Assembly (NCBI GenBank): GCA_902783905.1
Contig: CACZSP010000100.1
Span: forward strand, 1 to 6,833
Direction of reading: 5' to 3'
DNA: 6,833 bases
Source of the DNA: an uncultured Ruminococcus sp.
Lineage (GTDB): Bacteria; Bacillota; Clostridia; Oscillospirales; CAG-272
Shown one piece after another: positions 1-5,444 of the stretch; position 1 is the first letter of the stretch, and each line of letters opens with the position of its first letter. Position numbers and translations under genes: made by a program. The notes under the pieces were generated by a model, which did no database searches, had not been told where the DNA came from, and saw only the letters and a list, made by a program, of their open reading frames with translations.

Positions 1-1690
1 CAAAAAACTCCGCATATACACGACGCGTCCGGACACTCTTTTCGGCGTGACCTTCATGGTCATGGCGCCCGAGCATCCGCTGATCGACGAATACGCGGCG
101 GATATCAAGAATATGAACGAGGTCGCCGCCTACCGCGCCGAATGCGCGAAAAAGACCGAATTCGAACGCACCCAGCTGGTCAAGGACAAGACGGGCGTGC
201 GCCTCGACGGTCTTTGCGCCGTCAATCCGGTAAACGGAAAAGAGATCCCGATATACATCGCCGATTACGTAATGATGGGCTACGGCACCGGAGCCATCAT
301 GGCGGTTCCCGCTCACGACGAGCGCGACTGGGCGTTCGCGCGCAAGTTCGGGATCGACGTGATCGAGGTCATAAAGGGCGGGAATATCGAAGAGGCCGCC
401 TACACCGGCGACGGTGAAATGGTCAATTCGGGCTTCCTCAACGGATACGACAACAAGAGAGATTCCATTTACGCCATGGTCAACGAGCTGGAGCGCCGCG
501 GCATAGGCGAGGGCGGAGTCCAGTACAAGATGAAGGACTGGGCGTTCAACCGTCAGCGTTACTGGGGCGAGCCGATACCCGTCGTTCACTGCCCGTGGTG
601 CGGCATGGTCGCCGTTCCCGAGGAGGAGCTGCCTCTCCGTCTGCCCGACGTTAAGGAGTTCGCTCCCGGTCAGGGAGGAGAATCGCCTCTGGCGCGCATA
701 CCCGAATTCGTAAACTGCAAATGCCCGAAGTGCGGGCGCGACGCGCGCCGCGAGACCGACACCATGCCCCAGTGGGCGGGTTCGAGCTGGTATTTCCTCA
801 GATATATCGATCCTCACAACGAAAAATGCCTTGCAGATCCCGAAAAGCTTTCATACTGGCTGCCCGTCGACTGGTACAACGGAGGGATGGAGCACGTCAC
901 GAGACACATGATCTATTCCCGCTTCTGGCACCGCTTCCTTTACGATATCGGAGTCGTCCCGACGCGCGAGCCCTACGCCAAGCGCACGGCTCAGGGACTT
1001 ATCCTCGGCCCGGACGGCGACAAGATGTCCAAATCGAAGGGCAACGTGGTCGATCCGAACGACGTCATCGACGAGTACGGAGCCGACGTGCTTCGGACCT
1101 ACATCCTCTTTATGGGCGATTACGGAGCCGCCGCTCCCTGGTCGGAAAGCTCGGTCCGCGGATGCAAGAGGTTCCTCGAAAGAGTAGACGATCTGTTCGT
1201 CATCGCCTCGGGAGAGGGCGTGACGCCCGAGCTTGAAAGCTCTTTCCACAAGACGGTCAAGAAGGTGTCGGAAGACATCGAGGCGATGAAGTTCAACACG
1301 GCCATTGCCGCCCTTATGGGACTGATCAACGAGATATTCGCCCTCGGACATCTGACGAGAGACGAGCTTTACGTGTTCATCCGCCTGCTCTGCCCGGTGG
1401 CTCCGCATATCTGCGAGGAGATCAACGAGCGCCTCGGCAACGAAGGCTTCCTCGCCCTCGCGCCCTGGCCGGAATACGACGAGAAAAAAACCGTCGACGC
1501 CCGCGTGGAGGTCGCCGTCCAGATCAACGGCAAGCTTCGTTCGGTCGTGACGCTTCCGAAGGACTGCACCCGCGAAGAGGCGCTTGCCGCGGCTCACGCC
1601 GATCCGAAAACGGCTCCCTTCCTCGAGGGCAAAACGGTCGTCAAGGAGATCGTCGTACCGAACAGGATAGTCAATATCGTAGTGCGGTAA
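1..1690 (+). CDS. leuS: Leucyl-tRNA synthetase, C-terminal part (5' end outside window)
   Basis: Class I aminoacyl-tRNA synthetase that activates leucine with ATP, charges tRNA-Leu and hydrolyses mischarged tRNA; cytoplasmic. The frame is already open at base 2 and ends in TAA at 1688-1690, giving 562 residues. Clostridial LeuRS is usually a little over 800, so the N-terminal HIGH motif and the start of the editing (CP1) insertion lie outside. The GTG at base 47 is an internal codon, because the editing-site Thr-rich motif TTRPDT (bases 20-37) precedes it. In order one sees GTGAIMAVPAHDERD (284-328), the editing pocket with its conserved Asp; a DWAFNRQRYWG stretch (536-568); two CxxC pairs, CPWC (from 590) and CPKC (from 722), likely a zinc ribbon; VDWYNGGMEH; and the ATP-site signature KMSKS (1022-1036). 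An alpha-helical anticodon-binding domain and the usual C-terminal domain ending VPNRIVNIVVR follow. No frameshift or lost motif is seen. Identification is near certain. Confidence 0.97.
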   Translation, partial: KKLRIYTTRPDTLFGVTFMVMAPEHPLIDEYAADIKNMNEVAAYRAECAKKTEFERTQLVKDKTGVRLDGLCAVNPVNGKEIPIYIADYVMMGYGTGAIMAVPAHDERDWAFARKFGIDVIEVIKGGNIEEAAYTGDGEMVNSGFLNGYDNKRDSIYAMVNELERRGIGEGGVQYKMKDWAFNRQRYWGEPIPVVHCPWCGMVAVPEEELPLRLPDVKEFAPGQGGESPLARIPEFVNCKCPKCGRDARRETDTMPQWAGSSWYFLRYIDPHNEKCLADPEKLSYWLPVDWYNGGMEHVTRHMIYSRFWHRFLYDIGVVPTREPYAKRTAQGLILGPDGDKMSKSKGNVVDPNDVIDEYGADVLRTYILFMGDYGAAAPWSESSVRGCKRFLERVDDLFVIASGEGVTPELESSFHKTVKKVSEDIEAMKFNTAIAALMGLINEIFALGHLTRDELYVFIRLLCPVAPHICEEINERLGNEGFLALAPWPEYDEKKTVDARVEVAVQINGKLRSVVTLPKDCTREEALAAAHADPKTAPFLEGKTVVKEIVVPNRIVNIVVR

Positions 1691-1700
1691 AATAATACAG

Positions 1701-1748
1701 GGGGCTGCTTAAATACCACGAAGGAAATCGTGAAAATTAAGCAGCCCC
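1701..1748 (+). terminator. Hairpin just downstream of leuS, possible terminator
   Basis: Ten bases after the leuS stop, GGGGCTGCTTAA (1701-1712) is followed by its perfect complement TTAAGCAGCCCC (1737-1748). Inside, CACGA (1717-1721) pairs with TCGTG (1728-1732) around an AGGAAA loop, so the hairpin is long with a small internal bulge. Position and strength fit transcription termination of leuS. There is no continuous T tract after the stem (GTAAATAATTGTT follows), so efficiency as an intrinsic terminator is doubtful; it could instead protect the 3' end of the mRNA. Confidence 0.6.
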
Positions 1749-1792
1749 GTAAATAATTGTTCATAAATGGTTTTGGAAACGACAGGGGGATC

Positions 1793-1989
1793 TGAATGAT
1801 CGCACGCGTTCTTGGCCCCCTTGTGCAAAGGGGGCTGTCACGCGCTCGTCGCGTGACTGAGGGATTGTTGGGCATAAAAGATAACCGCCTTTGTTCAGCA
1901 GTCTCCGATTTGTCTGGTAACAATCCCTCCGTCGCCTACGGCGACACCTCCCTTTACACAAGGGAGGCAAGAATATTGCGCATCGTTCA
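1793..1989. mobile_element. MITE-like foldback element, non-coding
   Basis: The left end (CTTGGCCCCCTTGTG at 1811-1825) and the right end are imperfect inverted copies of each other: the right end read on the minus strand from 1971 begins CTTGCCTCCCTTGTG. Similarity continues outward to TGAATGATC (1793-1801) against TGAACGATG (minus strand of 1981-1989), and inward to GGGATTGTT (1861-1869) against AACAATCCC (1919-1927). Each arm carries two small hairpins of its own: 1815-1822/1828-1835 and 1837-1844/1850-1857 on the left, 1931-1936/1940-1945 and 1947-1954/1960-1967 on the right. It contains no transposase. The layout is that of a miniature inverted-repeat element or a large dispersed palindromic repeat; GGCCCCCTT/AAGGGGGC repeats like this are familiar from gut Clostridia. 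I cannot point to a convincing target-site duplication. Confidence 0.7.
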
Positions 1990-2065
1990 TTAAGGCTAAA
2001 TTGACTGTTCAGGATACTAAATGATACGTTATTACGGTAAGATAATTGAATCGACTATAATACCC

Positions 2066-2146
2066 GAATGATCGCCGCTTCCTTGGCCCCCTTGTGGACG
2101 CCAAATTGGCCGCCAATTTGGCAGGGAGCTGTCACGCGCCCGTCGC
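2066..2146. repeat. Truncated relative of the foldback element, with a palindrome in its first hairpin
   Basis: Bases 2066-2074 (GAATGATCG), 2082-2096 (CTTGGCCCCCTTGTG) and 2131-2146 (GTCACGCGCCCGTCGC) repeat, in the same order, the left end of the element at 1793-1989; the last block differs at one of 16 bases from 1837-1852. Between the second and third blocks lies a near-perfect palindrome (2100-2122, 11-base arms around a single central C, core CCAAATTGG/CCAATTTGG) that sits where the first element has only its short hairpin loop. After 2146 the match stops and a different repeat begins. A possible right end is TATCATCCG (2227-2235), resembling an inverted copy of the outer motif, but this match is weak. 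Confidence 0.6.
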
Positions 2147-2153
2147 ATCCTTG

Positions 2154-2188
2154 CCCTCCCCCGGGGGAGGGTGGCGCCGTTAGGCGCC
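2154..2188. repeat. Compound GC palindrome
   Basis: CCCTCCCCC (2154-2162) is followed directly by its exact complement GGGGGAGGG (2163-2171), an 18-base perfect palindrome with no loop. Two bases later come GGCGCC (2173-2178) and GGCGCC (2183-2188) separated by GTTA, which pair with each other. The sequence then continues GGGTGAGGG. Such CCCTCCCC/GGGGAGGG plus GGCGCC units occur as dispersed extragenic repeats in bacterial genomes; here the unit abuts the truncated foldback element. No coding or regulatory role can be read from it. Confidence 0.6.
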
Positions 2189-2247
2189 GGGTGAGGGTTA
2201 CGGAAACGGGTATTAATCAAAACTATTATCATCCGTTTATTGATATG

Positions 2248-2301
2248 AAAAAAGGAGCTGTTTTAATCCCTCGGTATCCTTTGAGGTTTCCAAACAGCCC
2301 C
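2248..2301 (-). terminator. Intrinsic terminator of the minus-strand operon
   Basis: Read on the minus strand, the stem GGGGCTGTTT (2301-2292) pairs with AAACAGCTCC (2263-2254), with an inner CCTC/GAGG pairing (2286-2283 with 2272-2269), and is followed at once by six U residues (2253-2248). The stem begins 11 bases after the stop codon of the stalk-domain gene. The one non-Watson-Crick position (2256/2299) is a stable G.U pair in the minus-strand RNA but an A.C mismatch in the plus-strand RNA, and the T tract also lies on the minus-strand side, so the terminator is oriented for the minus-strand genes. Confidence 0.88.
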
Positions 2302-2312
2302 TTGATTAAAAG

Positions 2313-3227
2313 TCAAGAGATTCCAGAATCCTCCGGAGCGTTTTCCTCCGGGATCCTGTCAAGCTCCGGCGAATTTTTGTAACGGAATCCCGGGACACCG
2401 GGAGAGTCCTCCGTTTCTGTCGCCACCCAGATCATCTTTCCGTCCTCGGATATTCCGGCGTCGACGCCCGAAATATAATCCGAGACGAAGGAAAGCGGAA
2501 CGAGAAGGGTGCCGTCCTCGAAGAGCGCCGGAGCCGTTATATGGACGGTCTCTCCGTTTATCGAAACCTCGTCGGTCCCCGGACGGAAAAGCGCCGACTC
2601 ACCCGACGAAAGGGTCAGCCTGACCTCTTCCCGGTCGCCAGAGAACGACGCTCCGAAGGAGGCGCAAACCTGCCCGAGATCGAGGTAGGGCACGCCGTCG
2701 CGGGTTATCGTCTCGCTGTCGATGTTCCTGATCTTTCCGAACTCGCTGTAGGTTATCCGTTCGGGAAGCCCGTCTCTCACCCCTCGCTGACCTATCGTAA
2801 TCGCAAGCGCGACGGCGCTCCCGACTGCGACGCATATCAGGGCGAAGGAAACGAGAAAAGGCTTCCAGTAAAGGACGACGTATTCGGATACCGACGAAAA
2901 AAGCGCCTTAATCCTTCTTGCCGCCCGCGAAAAGAATTCCCTGACGCGCGAGAGAAATGCGCCGATCTTTTCCGCGAGTTCACCTGTTCTTTTTTTCGCT
3001 GCCGTCTTCCTCGAAGGCGCTCTGCCGGCGCGGCTCTTCTGCCGTCCGCGCGAGGCGGCGCGGGCGCGTTCTTCCTCCGCCGCGGCTCTTTCCCGACGTT
3101 CGGCTTCGGCGCGTTCCGCCTCTGCGGCGCGACGAAGCGCCTCGGTCCGGCGTTCCCTCGCCTTTTGCGACGCCGAAAGGTTGTCAGACAGCCTTCCGTT
3201 TCCGTCAGGCCCTTTTCCGTCCGCCAT
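2313..3227 (-). CDS. One-pass membrane protein with external copper-amine-oxidase-N-like (stalk) domain
   Basis: A 304-residue protein of unknown exact role. Residues 1-115 are very hydrophilic and rich in Arg, Ala and Glu (about 20-65 probably form a charged helix or coiled coil), then Lys/Arg-rich, and should lie in the cytoplasm. Residues 124-146 (FLVSFALICVAVGSAVALAI and onward) form one membrane helix. The outer part has two beta-rich stretches, about 160-208 and 215-270; the second (SINGETVHI, then DGTLLVPLSFVSDYISG, then DGKMIWV) matches the pattern of copper amine oxidase N-terminal-like stalk domains, which in Firmicutes usually serve surface proteins and bind no copper. An acidic, Pro-containing tail follows. 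Start ATG is preceded by AAAGGAG at 8 bases; the only other Met is residue 265. It is the last gene of the operon, 13 bases after mnmM, and ends at a clear terminator. The gene is certain; the domain call is moderately sure and a function is not assigned. Confidence 0.82.
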   Translation of the reverse strand: MADGKGPDGNGRLSDNLSASQKARERRTEALRRAAEAERAEAERRERAAAEEERARAASRGRQKSRAGRAPSRKTAAKKRTGELAEKIGAFLSRVREFFSRAARRIKALFSSVSEYVVLYWKPFLVSFALICVAVGSAVALAITIGQRGVRDGLPERITYSEFGKIRNIDSETITRDGVPYLDLGQVCASFGASFSGDREEVRLTLSSGESALFRPGTDEVSINGETVHITAPALFEDGTLLVPLSFVSDYISGVDAGISEDGKMIWVATETEDSPGVPGFRYKNSPELDRIPEENAPEDSGIS

Positions 3228-3235
3228 TCGCTTTG

Positions 3236-3243
3236 CTCCTTTA
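3236..3243 (-). promoter_or_regulatory. Shine-Dalgarno of the stalk-domain gene overlapping the mnmM stop codon
   Basis: On the minus strand the bases read TAAAGGAG: TAA (3243-3241) is the stop of mnmM and AAAGGAG (3242-3236) is a strong ribosome binding site 8 bases before the ATG at 3227-3225. The overlap means ribosomes ending mnmM finish on the next initiation site, supporting cotranscription and probable translational coupling. Confidence 0.85.
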
Positions 3244-3792
3244 CTTCGATTCGATCAGAAAGAAATACGGTGATCCCGCCGAGTTGACGATCTTTATCTT
3301 TGTTATGCAGTAACTGAACCTGGAGATCCCGGACAGATACTCCTCGAGCATCCGTCCTTCCGCGTCTCCCTCCGGGTGACCGGGATATACGGCGACCGTC
3401 AGCACGGCGTCCCGGTCGAGAAGTCCTATCGCCGCCTCGACCGCAGGCATGGTCGTTTCTCTCATTGTGGTGATGCTTTTGTCCCCTCCGGGGAGCCAGC
3501 CGAGATTGAACATTCCCGCTTTGATCTTTTCTTTAATATACTCTGCGCACCTGTGATGCGAGTCGTTGATAAGTACGTAGTTATCCGGACATCCGGCGGC
3601 GGCAAGGCGCGCGCGCGTCGACTCGACGGCGCTTTTCTGTATATCGAAGGCGTAAACCTTCCCGCTCTCCCCGACCGTTTTCGAGAGGAATTCGGTGTCG
3701 TGACCGTTGCCCATGGTGAAGTCGGCGCAGACGTCCCCCTCCTTCAGGTGAGTGAGGATGAACTGCTTGTGAAGGGAAAGAAGATCTATCAC
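3241..3792 (-). CDS. mnmM: tRNA 5-aminomethyl-2-thiouridine methyltransferase, MnmM (YtqB) family
   Basis: SAM-dependent class I methyltransferase of the YtqB family, once labelled putative rRNA methylase. In Bacillus the family carries out the last methylation (nm5s2U to mnm5s2U) at the wobble U34 of tRNAs, doing the job of the MnmC methyltransferase domain in organisms lacking it. At 183 residues it is close to the usual size. Visible signatures are the SAM-binding motif DFTMGNGHDT (24-33), the acidic motif FDIQ (49-52), NDSHH (76-80), the family hallmark FNLGWLPGGDKSITT (95-109) and YPGHPEGD (136-143). The start is GTG at 3792-3790, preceded by GGAGG at 9 bases; it overlaps the TGA of the upstream gene as GTGA, and the next gene follows after 13 bases. 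No defect is seen. The function is transferred from the family; the family call is firm. Confidence 0.9.
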   Translation of the reverse strand: MIDLLSLHKQFILTHLKEGDVCADFTMGNGHDTEFLSKTVGESGKVYAFDIQKSAVESTRARLAAAGCPDNYVLINDSHHRCAEYIKEKIKAGMFNLGWLPGGDKSITTMRETTMPAVEAAIGLLDRDAVLTVAVYPGHPEGDAEGRMLEEYLSGISRFSYCITKIKIVNSAGSPYFFLIESK

Positions 3793-4505
3793 TGCTTCTG
3801 CCCTCCGTCCTGCCGGTGCATGTCTCCGCGCAGGAATTTCAGCGCCCGCTCGACCGAGTCCTTCGAATTTCCCCAGGGCTCGTCGGCGTAGCGGTAGTCG
3901 AACTTTTTGCAGAACCAGGAGATATCCTCGCGCAGACTGTCGAAATAAGGAAGGACCACCTTTTTCGCGGCGGCGGCAAAATCCCCGCTCTGTTTTTTCG
4001 GCAGTTTTTCCTTTGCCGTCTGGAGCATCGCTCTCCAGTGGGGAAGGCAGAAATACGGCTGTTGTGAAAACTTTTCCCGGAATTTCGGGTCGACGCTCCA
4101 GACGTATATGATATTTTCGATCAGATGCGCGAAATTCCGGTCGATCCGTCTGCAGATATAGCAGTCGGATTCCAGCTCGGCGATCCTCGAGCGCGCCGGG
4201 AATCCCGCGACGACCAGCGGCTTGTCGTCCACCTCGCGTCGGAGCTGATCCAGGTGACTTTCAAGGGTCAGCGCCATCCCCAGACGGTTTTTACGGGTGA
4301 ACATCATCCTTCCGTGGATATCGCAGAAGCCCTGGGCGTTGGTTTTGATCCTGACGTCGGGCTCCATCATCGACGCCCCGAGGATGAGTTCTATCTCGTT
4401 TTCCTCGAGCATCCGGTAAAGCGAGCACACCGGACAGCCGCAGGAGCGCTCGGCGGCGGCCCTGCCGAAATGCTCGTTTATATGCGTAGTATAAATCTGC
4501 TCCAT
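3789..4505 (-). CDS. DUF6062-like protein with two tandem CxxC/CxxH metal-site-like units
   Basis: A soluble 238-residue protein of unknown function, with no signal peptide or membrane helix. From memory it matches the DUF6062 family of Clostridia and relatives, whose members begin with a similar IYT...N.AF/HF segment and an early CPxC pair. Two similarly spaced sets of putative ligands stand out: C24-x2-C27, 33 residues, C61-x2-H64; and C115-x2-C118, 34 residues, C153-x2-H156. Both second halves share an aromatic-Cys-x2-His core (GFCDIH, YFCLPH). This suggests two zinc (or other metal) sites from an internal duplication. The ATG at 4505-4503 is preferred over longer in-frame starts, because upstream codons would run into the divergent ogg gene and read unlike protein. 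AAGGAA lies about 14 bases upstream, longer than ideal. It is first in the operon and overlaps mnmM by 4 bases, hinting at a related job such as RNA binding, but this is inference. Confidence 0.75.
   Translation of the reverse strand: MEQIYTTHINEHFGRAAAERSCGCPVCSLYRMLEENEIELILGASMMEPDVRIKTNAQGFCDIHGRMMFTRKNRLGMALTLESHLDQLRREVDDKPLVVAGFPARSRIAELESDCYICRRIDRNFAHLIENIIYVWSVDPKFREKFSQQPYFCLPHWRAMLQTAKEKLPKKQSGDFAAAAKKVVLPYFDSLREDISWFCKKFDYRYADEPWGNSKDSVERALKFLRGDMHRQDGGQKQ
3801..3806 (-). promoter_or_regulatory. Ribosome binding site of mnmM inside the upstream gene
   Basis: GGAGGG on the minus strand (3806-3801) lies within the last codons of the DUF6062-like gene and 9 bases before the GTG start of mnmM. 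It supports the GTG as the true start and the GTGA stop/start overlap (3789-3792) as a real coupling junction. Confidence 0.8.
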
Positions 4506-4538
4506 TATACAAAAACAGTTCCTTTTGGGAGTTTTTTC
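4506..4538. promoter_or_regulatory. 33-base divergent start region between the mnmM operon and ogg
   Basis: Only 33 bases separate the two divergent start codons, and they hold both ribosome binding sites: GGGAG (4527-4531, +) 7 bases before ogg, and AAAAGGAA (4526-4519, -) about 14 bases before the minus-strand gene. Promoters for both directions must therefore sit here or inside the opposite coding region, so the two transcripts are likely to overlap or interfere. A TATAAT on the minus strand (4509-4504) overlaps the minus-strand ATG but lacks a matching -35 box, so I do not call it a promoter. Confidence 0.5.
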
Positions 4539-5444
4539 ATGGATTATCGGAAAATAACGTTCGAAAAAGAAGAAGTTGACGCGACCGTTCTTTCGGGGGT
4601 GAGGAATTTCGACCCCGGAAAGATATTCGACTGCGGTCAGGCGTTCAGATTTTCTCCGGTCGCCGGTACCCCGCACGAACAGGAGTGGGGAGGCGTCGCT
4701 CTCGGAAAATATATCTCGGCGGCGCTGGACGGAGACAGGGTCACTCTTTACAACGTGGGAGAGGACGACTTCGCGGAAAAGTGGGAACGGTATTTCGCGC
4801 TCGATCTCGATTACGCCCTGATCGACCGCGAGATCCTTTCCGGATGCTCTTCTCCGCGGCTTGCCGAAGCAGCGGCGGCGGGGAACGGGATTAGAGTCCT
4901 GCGTCAGGACCCCTGGGAGGCCCTCTGTTCCTTCATTATCTCACAGAACAACAACATACCCAGGATACGCTCTCTCGTCGCACGGCTCTGCGAGGAGGCG
5001 GGAGACGAGGTGGATACTTCGCGCATGAGAAATCACGGAGCTCCCGAAAAGGCGTTTTCCTTCCCTTCGGTCGAAAAGGTCGCCGCCGTCGGAGAGGAAA
5101 GGCTGAAGCGGATGCACATGGGCTTCCGCGCCGGGTATATCGCGTCGGCGTCGGCGTCGGTCGCCGCCGGACGGCCGTCGCTCGAAGAGGTCGCGAACGC
5201 GCCGTCGACCCAGGAGGCGTCGGCGCTTCTGCAGTCGCTGCGGGGCGTCGGACCCAAGGTTGCCGCCTGCACGCTTCTGTTCGGCTTTTCAAGACTTGAC
5301 GCCTTTCCGGTAGACGTCTGGATAAAGCGCGTGATAGTGAAGTATTTCCCGGGATGCTTTTCGCCTGATATGCTCGGGCGCTACGCGGGAATCGCGCAGC
5401 AGTATCTGTTCTGGTACGAAAGACTGACGGATTCAGAGGATTAA
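4539..5444 (+). CDS. ogg: 8-oxoguanine DNA glycosylase/AP lyase, OGG1-like
   Basis: Bifunctional base-excision repair enzyme that removes 8-oxoguanine opposite cytosine and nicks the abasic site through a Schiff base. The 301-residue protein has the OGG1 N-terminal domain with FDCGQAFRF (30-38), then the all-helical HhH-GPD core. SQNNNIPRI (135-143) corresponds to the NNN loop of OGG1 that contacts the estranged cytosine side. The helix-hairpin-helix LRGVGPKVA (234-242) carries the catalytic Lys240, and PVDVW (257-261) the catalytic Asp259. Length and motifs match the single-gene Ogg of Clostridium acetobutylicum and its relatives rather than the shorter archaeal Ogg2 type. GGGAG lies 7 bases before the ATG; the open frame extends further 5' but only antisense to the divergent gene. 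It stands alone on this strand, and its TAA overlaps the stop of the convergent surface-protein gene. All active-site residues are present. Confidence 0.92.
   Translation: MDYRKITFEKEEVDATVLSGVRNFDPGKIFDCGQAFRFSPVAGTPHEQEWGGVALGKYISAALDGDRVTLYNVGEDDFAEKWERYFALDLDYALIDREILSGCSSPRLAEAAAAGNGIRVLRQDPWEALCSFIISQNNNIPRIRSLVARLCEEAGDEVDTSRMRNHGAPEKAFSFPSVEKVAAVGEERLKRMHMGFRAGYIASASASVAAGRPSLEEVANAPSTQEASALLQSLRGVGPKVAACTLLFGFSRLDAFPVDVWIKRVIVKYFPGCFSPDMLGRYAGIAQQYLFWYERLTDSED

Larger units (their letters stand above)
1691..2312. other. Gene-free, repeat-filled interval between leuS and the minus-strand operon
   Basis: This 622-base interval separates two convergent transcription units and contains no credible gene. 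Short open frames here run through palindromic repeats, lack good ribosome binding sites and resemble no protein I know. From left to right it holds the leuS hairpin (1701-1748), an AT-rich spacer, a foldback element (about 1793-1989), a second AT-rich spacer with no clear function (about 1990-2063), a truncated relative of the element joined to another palindromic repeat (about 2066-2200), an AT-rich stretch, and the minus-strand terminator (2248-2301). The composition alternates sharply between GC-rich repeat arms and AT-rich spacers, unlike the uniformly GC-rich coding sequence around it. Confidence 0.8.

Noticed and set aside
851..1597. A 248-codon open frame on the minus strand inside leuS
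   Set aside because: It lies wholly antisense to an unmistakable leuS sequence with all motifs in order. Long antisense frames are expected in GC-rich genes, and its translation is Arg/His/Asp-rich and resembles no family.
2001..2061. Possible promoters (TTGACT at 2001-2006; TATAAT at 2056-2061) in the repeat spacer
   Set aside because: The two boxes are about 50 bases apart, neither has a good partner at normal spacing, and no plus-strand gene follows before the minus-strand operon.
1811..2171. CRISPR array suggested by repeated palindromic blocks
   Set aside because: The blocks occur only about twice, in inverted or truncated form, with no regular repeat-spacer periodicity and no cas genes nearby.
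1693..2382. Short open frames of 65-109 codons in the interval between leuS and the operon
   Set aside because: They run through palindromic repeat arms and terminators, have no convincing ribosome binding sites and give Arg/Pro/Cys-rich peptides without family resemblance.
2541..3287. A 248-codon open frame on the plus strand opposite the stalk-domain gene
   Set aside because: It is antisense to a gene with a strong ribosome binding site, a membrane helix and a recognisable domain; its product is Arg-rich low complexity, a shadow of the GC-rich codons on the other strand.
4504..4509. TATAAT on the minus strand as a -10 box of the operon
   Set aside because: It overlaps the ATG start, so transcription from it would begin after the start codon, and no -35-like hexamer sits 16-18 bases upstream.
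4125..4538. Longer N-terminus for Ogg (138 extra codons from 4125)
   Set aside because: The extension is antisense to the conserved Cys/His core of the divergent gene; the OGG1-like sequence starts at the ATG at 4539, which has its own GGGAG site.
4506..4676. Longer N-terminus for the DUF6062-like protein (57 extra codons to 4676)
   Set aside because: The extension would lie antisense to the start of ogg, reads as an unlikely Phe/Arg-rich peptide, and the family-like sequence begins at MEQIYTTHINEHF, encoded from 4505.
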